This document shows positions 54,631-60,387 of a stretch of DNA of 60,387 bases, piece after piece. Under the pieces are notes generated by a model. That model had not been told where the DNA came from. It made no database searches and saw only the letters and a list, made by a program, of their open reading frames with translations. Source of the stretch: Methanobrevibacter sp. (GTDB lineage: Archaea; Methanobacteriota; Methanobacteria; Methanobacteriales; Methanobacteriaceae); assembly GCF_017468685.1 (NCBI RefSeq), contig NZ_JAFUHT010000062.1, positions 1 through 60,387 on the forward strand, read 5' to 3'. A program made the translations under genes and the position numbers. Position 1 is the first letter of the stretch. Each line of letters starts with the position of its first letter.

Positions 54631-55446
54631 CTATTTTTTTCCAGATTCCGCACTTTTTACATAAGCATCGCAAACTTCGTTAGCTTCTCCTTCCATAACC
54701 AAATGTCCATTTTCAATCCATATACATTTATCACAAATGTCTCTAATCTGACTTATGGAATGTGAAACAAGTAATACAGTAACACCGTCTTTCATCATGG
54801 ATCTTATTTTTTCAGAACTTTTTTTTCTAAATTTAATATCTCCAACAGATAGAATTTCATCAATAATTAGGATATCTGGTTCAACTAATGTAGCTATTGA
54901 GAAACCGAGTTTGGCTCTCATACCTGATGAATAATTCTTAACTGGATAATTGATGTATTCTCCAAGTTCTGAGAATTCAAGAATTTCATCATATTTATTG
55001 TTAATAAATTCTTCATCCATGCTTAAAAAAGCACCATTCAAATAGATATTATTCTTACCAGTATAATTTTTATCAAAACCTGCACCCAATTCCAATAATG
55101 GTGCAACTTTACCGTTAATACGAATATTGCCGTATGTAGGTTCATAGATTCCGGCTAAAATTTTTAAAAGTGTACTTTTTCCAGCTCCATTGAAACCAAG
55201 AATTCCAATACGGTCTCCTTTATAAACATTAAATGTGATGTCGTTTAAAACTCTTACTTTTTCTTTTTCTTTTTTATTTTGTTTAATAGTTCTAATAACA
55301 TATTCTTTAAGAGTATCAATTTTATCTTTACTAACTTTAAACTCCATTGTTAAGTGCTCGACACTTATAGCAATCTCACTATCATTAGAAAGCAATTTAT
55401 TTTCATTTTTTCTGAAAATATTTCTAATTTTTTCTATTAAACTCAT
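54631..55446 (-). CDS. Polysaccharide/teichoic-acid-type ABC exporter, ATPase (TagH/RfbE-like)
   Basis: 271 residues. Walker A is GFNGAGKST, the signature motif is NYSSGMRAKLGF, Walker B is PDILIIDEILSVGD, and the switch histidine is in LLVSHSI. Sequence before the ATPase core (about 1-60) includes the AISVEHLTMEFKVSKDKI start typical of O-antigen and teichoic acid exporters. It pairs with the permease encoded just upstream (12-base gap). It energises transfer of a lipid-linked glycan or polyol-phosphate polymer across the membrane. Confidence 0.95.
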   Translation of the reverse strand: MSLIEKIRNIFRKNENKLLSNDSEIAISVEHLTMEFKVSKDKIDTLKEYVIRTIKQNKKEKEKVRVLNDITFNVYKGDRIGILGFNGAGKSTLLKILAGIYEPTYGNIRINGKVAPLLELGAGFDKNYTGKNNIYLNGAFLSMDEEFINNKYDEILEFSELGEYINYPVKNYSSGMRAKLGFSIATLVEPDILIIDEILSVGDIKFRKKSSEKIRSMMKDGVTVLLVSHSISQIRDICDKCIWIENGHLVMEGEANEVCDAYVKSAESGKK

Positions 55447-55458
55447 GATAAAACCTGA

Positions 55459-56226
55459 TTATAATTCTAATGCTAATTTCTTTCCGTAAATGTCAAATAA
55501 GAGTATTCCAATCAATAAAGTTGAAACTGCAAATGTTGCAAGATAAGCTAATGTTCCTATGTTTGGAATAACTCCATATACAACACATTCCCTAAAGCAG
55601 GATATTGCTGCATAAACTGGGTTTAAAGAGAAAATGATTTGAACTTTTGCAGGAACTATTTCCATCGGATAGAATAATGCGGATGCATACATCAATAACA
55701 ACATAAATACATTATATAAATAACCGATATCTGAAAAGTATGTGTTGCACACAGCTAAGATTAATCCGACTCCAAATATTAATAAGATTAATAATATTAT
55801 TGGTATTATAGCGAATAATGATGTTAGGTGGAAATGGGCGCCTGTGATTAACATTACTCCGAATAAAATTACGAATGTAATTAAAAAATTTATGAATTCA
55901 TAGCAAATTGCACTAACAGAAAACATGTATTTTGGAACATAAATCTTTTTTAATAATACTGAATTTCTTCTAATAGAATTCATCGCACCTTTTGTGGCAG
56001 AATTATAAAAATCATAGATTATTCTACCTGATAAAAAGTAAACAGGATAATTTTCAATATCTTGGCCGAATAACATTGAAAAAATAGCTGTAAAAACTAA
56101 CATTATTAAAAGTGGGTTGAAAAAACTCCAAAGTATACCTAATACTGAATCTTTATATTTTGAAGTTAAGTCTCTTTTAACGAGTTGTTTTAATAAAAAT
56201 TTTTTTTCAGAGAATGTATCAAACAT
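55459..56226 (-). CDS. Polysaccharide/teichoic-acid-type ABC exporter, permease (TagG/RfbD-like)
   Basis: 255 residues with six membrane helices. The N-terminus KKFLLKQLVKRDLTSKYK and the SVLGILWSFFNPLLIM segment are ABC-2 exporter hallmarks, as is NPVYAAISCFRECV near the C-terminus. It is the first gene of the four-gene operon. ATG 56226 has only a weak SD (TTGGTA). Partner of the ATPase at 54631. Confidence 0.93.
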   Translation of the reverse strand: MFDTFSEKKFLLKQLVKRDLTSKYKDSVLGILWSFFNPLLIMLVFTAIFSMLFGQDIENYPVYFLSGRIIYDFYNSATKGAMNSIRRNSVLLKKIYVPKYMFSVSAICYEFINFLITFVILFGVMLITGAHFHLTSLFAIIPIILLILLIFGVGLILAVCNTYFSDIGYLYNVFMLLLMYASALFYPMEIVPAKVQIIFSLNPVYAAISCFRECVVYGVIPNIGTLAYLATFAVSTLLIGILLFDIYGKKLALEL

Positions 56227-56288
56227 AAAATTACCAATATTTTTTCAATTATCTAAACTTTTGTTTAATTCAATTAATATATTTTTAC

Positions 56289-56579
56289 TTATTTTCGTCT
56301 TCTTTCAAATTCGTTTAAGATTTCATCTAGTTCAATGCCTTTATAGACTAGTAATAACAATGTATGAAAAATTAAATCTACAGATTCATAAACAAGATTT
56401 TCATCATTTTTAGAAGCAATTAATACCTCTCCTGCTTCTTCAGCAACTTTCTCAAGTATCTTGTCTTCAGCTTTTTTGTCGCTGTCTTGCATTATATTGG
56501 ATGTGTATGAATCGATTGGATTGTCTCTTCTAGATTCCAATACTTCATAAACCTCTCTAATGATTTTTTCATTAACCAT
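56289..56579 (-). CDS. hisE: Phosphoribosyl-ATP pyrophosphatase
   Basis: A 96-residue all-alpha NTP pyrophosphohydrolase of histidine biosynthesis (second step, PR-ATP to PR-AMP). The metal-binding helices are [15 protein letters not shown] and [13 protein letters not shown], matching the MazG-like HisE pattern. ATG 56579 overlaps the stop of the CBS-ParB gene (TAATG), and AAGGTG lies 7 bases upstream. It is a stand-alone HisE, not fused to HisI. No other his gene is nearby. Confidence 0.95.
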   Translation of the reverse strand: MVNEKIIREVYEVLESRRDNPIDSYTSNIMQDSDKKAEDKILEKVAEEAGEVLIASKNDENLVYESVDLIFHTLLLLVYKGIELDEILNEFERRRK

Positions 56580-57385
56580 TAATGGTCACCTTTTCCTTCT
56601 TGGTCTTGCATACTTTCAGTAAGTGCAATTAATGGATGTTTGTCGTCATCAATAATTTCAATATCGTTAAGATTATTGATCCCTGCTTTATCTGCAGTTT
56701 TTTCCATTCCTAATTTGATGTCTGCACCTAAATCTACAACATAGGAATCCACAGTTTCATATCCTCTTTGCATTGAAACTACTGCTCTGTGATGTCCATC
56801 AACTAAAATCCATCGATTTCCTGTTTTAACAACAATAGCTGGTTCGGCCAATCCCTTTTCTAATTCATATGCTCTTCCTTCAAGTTCATCAGCATATACT
56901 CTGTCTTGTGTAGGCCTTAGCTTGTTGGTTTCAACAGGCATGTGTTTTAAAGTGGTTTTGATGTCATATAATTGTTCCATTGTCTTTTTAAAGTATTCAA
57001 CTTTGTTTGGAGTGGATCTTTCAATATGTGACCTTACCATATCTGTATTGGTAATAATGCCCACTAATGCACCAGCAGTGTCTACAACTGGCATTCTTGA
57101 TATACCTCTTCGAAACATTACTCTTGAAGCATCATTAATTGATAAATCTTGATTAGCGACAACTAATTTGGTACTCATTATTCCTGAAACTGTATCTGCC
57201 CATTCTTTTGCAACAATATCGAATGCAGTAACCATTCCAACTAATTTACCATTTTCAACAACTGGATAACTGTTGTGGTGACTTTCTTTCATTAAATCTA
57301 TAATTTTATCTGTTGCGGTATCTGGAGAAACACTAATTACATCTTTGGTCATATAGTCTTTTACAAAAGATTTTTTTGCCGCCAT
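56579..57385 (-). CDS. CBS-domain protein with ParB-like C-terminal domain
   Basis: 268 residues. Two CBS motifs (about 8-62 and 72-132, with [52 protein letters not shown]) should bind an adenine nucleotide. The C-terminal part (about 150-240) resembles the ParB/sulfiredoxin fold, with [17 protein letters not shown] in place of the usual DGHHRW-type motif. It may be a nucleotide-sensing regulator; a chromosome-segregation role is unlikely. The SD AGGAGA precedes ATG. It sits between gatB (11-base gap) and hisE, so all three are co-transcribed. Confidence 0.85.
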   Translation of the reverse strand: MAAKKSFVKDYMTKDVISVSPDTATDKIIDLMKESHHNSYPVVENGKLVGMVTAFDIVAKEWADTVSGIMSTKLVVANQDLSINDASRVMFRRGISRMPVVDTAGALVGIITNTDMVRSHIERSTPNKVEYFKKTMEQLYDIKTTLKHMPVETNKLRPTQDRVYADELEGRAYELEKGLAEPAIVVKTGNRWILVDGHHRAVVSMQRGYETVDSYVVDLGADIKLGMEKTADKAGINNLNDIEIIDDDKHPLIALTESMQDQEGKGDH

Positions 57386-57396
57386 ATTGTTTCTCC

Positions 57397-58767
57397 TTAT
57401 TCAATATTTTCTTTTAAAAGTTTAACAGTTTCTGCAGGGTCAGCTTTTCCACGAGTTAATCTCATGACTTGTCCAACAAGGAAGTTTAAGGAAGCTTTTT
57501 GGCCAGCTAAATAATCATCAACAGCTTTTGGATTTTCATCAATAGCTTGTTTTACAGCAGCTAATACTTCATCATCTTTTACGACACCTAATAATCCCAT
57601 TTCTTCAGCAATAGCTTTAGGAGATTTATCATTATTTGGCATTTGTTCAATAATCTTGTGTGCTGCTTTAGCGGTGATTTCTTTAGCATCAATCATTTTC
57701 AAGTATTCTACTAAATCGCTAACACTAATTCCACTATCTGCAAAGTCTAATTTGTTATATGATAATACTCTTTTGAGTTCATCTCTCATCCATTTAGCTG
57801 CAAATTTAGAATCAACTTCTTTAACTACTTCTTCATATGCAATAGCTAAATCTAATTCGGAAGTTAATACTTTAGCGGACTCTTCATCTATGCCATATTC
57901 TTCAACAAATCTTTTTACTTTATTGTGGGGAGCTTCTGGCATAGTGTCCAATATTCTTTGAATGGTTTCATCAGAAATTTTCATCGGTGGCAAGTCTGGA
58001 TCAGTAATAAATCTATAATCGTCTGCATCTTCTTTCATCCTCATACCGACAGTAATCATTTGGGACTCTAAGTATGCACGAGTTTCCTGTTTGACTTCAA
58101 CACCTCTTTTCATAAGGTTTTTCTGTCTTACAAGTTCAAATTTCAATGCTTTGTAAGCACCTTTGATGGAGTTAACGTTTTTCATTTCTACCCGGTTTCC
58201 TCCGTTAATGGAGATGTTAACGTCAGCTCTCATTGTACCTTCACCACGTGCTCCTCCACTGTATTGAAGGACACGAATTAATTCTTTTAGGAAGTTTCTT
58301 GCTTCTTCAGGTGATTTTATATCAGGTTCTGTAACAATTTCCACCAATGGGATTCCTGAACGGTTGAAGTTAACAGTACCTCTGTCAGGTTTGAATTGGC
58401 CAGGGTCTTCTTCTGCGTGGATTTCTCTGATTCTTATGCCATTCAATTCTCCTTTAATTCCAATTGGAACAGATGTTCTCTGATAACCTGATGGCAAGTC
58501 AGGATAATCGTAATGTTTTCTCATAAAATAAATAACATCTTGATCAATTTCACAGTTAAGCATTAAAGCAATCATTAATGCATTTTCCAATGCTTTTTCA
58601 TTGGTTGGATGTGGTTTAGCACCTGGTTGGTTAAGACAAACTGGGCAGATGTTTGAATTAATAGGTGCGTCCTGATAATTTGTAGGACAATCACAGAATA
58701 ATTTTGATTCGGTTTCTAGTTGTACGTGGATTTCAAGTCCACACATCATATCGACATCGTCACTAAT
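57397..58767 (-). CDS. gatB: Aspartyl/glutamyl-tRNA amidotransferase subunit B
   Basis: About 456 residues. GatB converts mischarged Asp-tRNA(Asn) and/or Glu-tRNA(Gln) with GatA and GatC. Motifs include GLEIHVQLETESKLFCDCP, the zinc cysteine pair NICPVCLNQPGAKP, HYDYPDLPSGYQRT and RADVNISI, with the YqeY-like tail at the C-terminus. The SD GGAGG (58775-58779) is 25 bases before ATG 58749, but ATT 58767 lies at the usual spacing and gives MSDDVDMMCGLEIH. Conventional annotation would start at 58749. The GatA and GatC genes are not in the window. Confidence 0.93.
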   Translation of the reverse strand: MSDDVDMMCGLEIHVQLETESKLFCDCPTNYQDAPINSNICPVCLNQPGAKPHPTNEKALENALMIALMLNCEIDQDVIYFMRKHYDYPDLPSGYQRTSVPIGIKGELNGIRIREIHAEEDPGQFKPDRGTVNFNRSGIPLVEIVTEPDIKSPEEARNFLKELIRVLQYSGGARGEGTMRADVNISINGGNRVEMKNVNSIKGAYKALKFELVRQKNLMKRGVEVKQETRAYLESQMITVGMRMKEDADDYRFITDPDLPPMKISDETIQRILDTMPEAPHNKVKRFVEEYGIDEESAKVLTSELDLAIAYEEVVKEVDSKFAAKWMRDELKRVLSYNKLDFADSGISVSDLVEYLKMIDAKEITAKAAHKIIEQMPNNDKSPKAIAEEMGLLGVVKDDEVLAAVKQAIDENPKAVDDYLAGQKASLNFLVGQVMRLTRGKADPAETVKLLKENIE

Positions 58768-58888
58768 AATAATTCCTCCATTAGGATAGTTTTTATATTA
58801 TCATTATATTTGTTTATTTCAATTTATAAATATTGTTAAAAAAAATATTATAAAATAAGGTTTTAAATAAGATGAATTACTATGTCAG

Positions 58889-59872
58889 TTATTGATATTT
58901 GTTTTTTAAGGATTCTTTCACATATCGTTTAATGAATTTATCTAAATCTGGTGAAACTTCACTTTCTTTGGGACCTAACTTCTCTTTATCAGTAAATGTT
59001 CCTTTTAATTGTCTTCCTGCCCATTTAACTTCTTCTTCAACTCTTTTTCCATATTTTGTTCCAAACATCTTAAATAATGGGAATTTGGTTATTCCATTTG
59101 CACCACTTAAAATCAGTATTCCAATATTTGCCAAATTGTCAATCCAGGTTCCGCAGATTATTTCAATATCTGGGAAAGCCAATCTGACTTGTGCAACAAC
59201 TTGAGCATAGTATAAGGAGGCAGGCTGTGAAGAGTTTGCATAAATGGTTTCCTTGTGGGGATTTAATGAGTAAAAAATCACTCTGTCAATTCTGTGGTCT
59301 TTGATGTAATCTATGAGATAATCAACATCATCTAATGTTTCTCCAAGACCTAATATAATTGTTATAGCTTTTTTAAATCCTAAGTCTCCTGCAGTATCTA
59401 ACATATGGCTTATATCAACTAATTTTTTAGAAGGGCACACTCTTTCGTGTATTTCCGGATTTGCCACTTCAACCGCACCAGTTATTCCGGTGATTTCAGA
59501 TCCAAATTCTGCTAAATCATCTGTGATTCCAGTGTTTAACCAAACGCCGTCACCAGTAATATTTTTAATATTGGTTGCAATATCTTTAATTTCCTGAGTT
59601 GTGAAGGATTCATAACCTCCAGATAGAAATTCAATATTCCAATCAAGACGTTTGCACATTTCTGCTTCAGCAAGAATGTTATTTACATTTCTTCTTGCTT
59701 TTGTCGGATCTTTAATTTTTTCCTTTTGTGTGGACATATAACAAAATGCACAATCTCCTTTATCACACCACCAAGATAAAAACACTGCTCTTTCGAGAGT
59801 AATCAAATCTCCATGATTTTTTAAAGTGATTGAATTAGCTTTTTTAATCAAGTCAAATATGTTAGATTCCAT
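58889..59872 (-). CDS. Radical SAM protein, BioB-like, with CX4CX2C cluster motif
   Basis: 327 residues. The SAM-cleaving cluster motif is WWCDKGDCAFCYM, with four residues between the first two cysteines, not the usual three. EFLSGGYESF matches the GGE-type SAM motif, and IILGLGET(L)DD is the following radical SAM strand. The C-terminal half resembles the biotin/thiamin synthase-associated region. The substrate is unknown; Fe-S sulfur donor cysteines like those of BioB are not obvious. It is similar in type to stand-alone methanogen proteins near HmdB/BioB, but a firm family needs a search. ATG 59872; the TATA-like TAATATATAAAC lies just upstream. Confidence 0.85.
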   Translation of the reverse strand: MESNIFDLIKKANSITLKNHGDLITLERAVFLSWWCDKGDCAFCYMSTQKEKIKDPTKARRNVNNILAEAEMCKRLDWNIEFLSGGYESFTTQEIKDIATNIKNITGDGVWLNTGITDDLAEFGSEITGITGAVEVANPEIHERVCPSKKLVDISHMLDTAGDLGFKKAITIILGLGETLDDVDYLIDYIKDHRIDRVIFYSLNPHKETIYANSSQPASLYYAQVVAQVRLAFPDIEIICGTWIDNLANIGILILSGANGITKFPLFKMFGTKYGKRVEEEVKWAGRQLKGTFTDKEKLGPKESEVSPDLDKFIKRYVKESLKNKYQ

Positions 59873-59960
59873 GATAATATATATTATCCTTAAAGTTTAT
59901 ATATTAGTTAGACTAATTTATTTATGTTGATGATTTTTTTCTATGGAAAATATGAAAAAA

Positions 59961-59980
59961 ACAAAACATTTATATATCAT
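59961..59980 (+). promoter_or_regulatory. Promoter of the tRNA cluster
   Basis: ACAAAACATTTATATATCAT combines a purine-rich BRE and a TATA box. The predicted start is near 60000, leaving a leader of about 65 bases before tRNA-Asn. It shares AACATTTATATAT with the initiator tRNA promoter. Confidence 0.65.
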
Positions 59981-60063
59981 GTCATGCATAGTTATTATTA
60001 CTGTTTAAAGTCTTTGATTTTGTATCATGGGTTTTATTTGGTTAAGTTGGATGGGTGTCTCAT

Positions 60064-60136
<73 letters not shown>

Positions 60137-60141
60137 CTTTT

Positions 60142-60215
60142 GGGCCCATAGCTTAGCCAGGTAGAGCGTCCGGCTCATAACCGGAAGGTCATGGGTTCGA
60201 ACCCCATTGGGCCCA
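60142..60215 (+). tRNA. tRNA with CAT anticodon (elongator Met or Ile2)
   Basis: Acceptor GGGCCCA pairs with TGGGCCC, discriminator A. Anticodon loop CTCATAA on a CCGG/CCGG stem. It is not the initiator (G1-C72 pair, no GGG/CCC stem). The GGGCCC acceptor resembles archaeal isoleucine tRNAs, so it may be tRNA-Ile2, whose C34 becomes agmatidine. Elongator tRNA-Met cannot be excluded. Confidence 0.9.
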
Positions 60216-60245
60216 TGTTAATTTAAACGTTACTTGTATTTGTAT

Positions 60246-60326
<81 letters not shown>

Positions 60327-60375
60327 AAATTTGTTAAGATTTTTAATGGTTTCTATGTATCCTTTGTTTTTATAA

Positions 60376-60387
60376 GCGGGGGTGCCC
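60376..60387 (+). tRNA. Start of a class II tRNA, probably Leu (truncated)
   Basis: The window ends with GCGGGGGTGCCC, which matches the acceptor strand and D-arm beginning of archaeal leucine tRNAs. A serine tRNA is possible. It continues the cluster. Confidence 0.5.

Overview
The window is from an AT-rich methanogenic archaeon of the order Methanobacteriales, and its gene content looks most like Methanobrevibacter. The main evidence is the 3' end of an F420-reducing hydrogenase beta subunit gene (frhB), archaeal TATA-type promoters, an archaeal RNase P RNA, an A1-U72 initiator tRNA, HypF and LarB nickel-enzyme genes, and a run of very large secreted adhesin-like proteins of the kind Methanobrevibacter species carry. 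Shine-Dalgarno (SD) sites of the GGAGGTGAT type are common. Some housekeeping genes look leaderless.

Layout. 1-536: 3' end of frhB. 635-1636: small secreted Ig-like protein. 1667-2584: methionine aminopeptidase. 2685-3616: two small membrane/coiled-coil proteins. 3705-4083: initiator tRNA and RNase P RNA, 18 bases apart. 4167-5072: hexapeptide acetyltransferase and a small hypothetical. 5032-6286 (minus): a DUF4405-type haem membrane protein and an exported flavodoxin broken by a one-base frameshift. 6364-7200 (minus): exported DUF1002 protein. 7402-42896: 35 kb of cell-surface genes, all on the plus strand, each with a leader and terminator. They are a membrane-anchored CobN-like protein, then five beta-helix/Ig-like adhesin-like proteins of 1139 to 3233 residues. 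43284-47021 (minus): grpE-dnaK-dnaJ, divergent from an ArsR-type regulator (47268-47843). 47862-50114 (minus): hypF, divergent from larB and a GNAT gene (50171-51493). 51482-56226 (minus): a four-gene teichoic-acid-like polymer synthesis and export operon. 56289-58767 (minus): hisE, a CBS-ParB protein and gatB. 58889-59872 (minus): a radical SAM protein. 60064 to the end: a tRNA cluster (Asn, a CAT tRNA, Glu, and the first bases of a class II tRNA).

How the parts relate. Most of the window concerns the cell envelope: adhesins, an exported chelatase-like protein, an exported redox pair and a polymer exporter. Two anchoring designs recur. One is a Ser/Gly-rich linker plus a C-terminal membrane helix (CobN-like protein and the 20482 protein). 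The other is a lysine-rich C-terminal Ig-like cassette that may bind the cell wall (635, 12409, 16875, 26423 and 33195 proteins).

The most unusual signal is translational. In four of the seven exported plus-strand genes, and in gatB, a strong SD sits 5-6 bases before a non-standard codon (ACG, ATT, ATC, ATT, and ATT in gatB) that begins a well-formed N-terminus. Normal genes in the window keep mostly 5-7 bases between SD and ATG. Starts in the feature list follow this reading, with the conventional alternative given in each entry. All calls are from reading the sequence; no database search was run.
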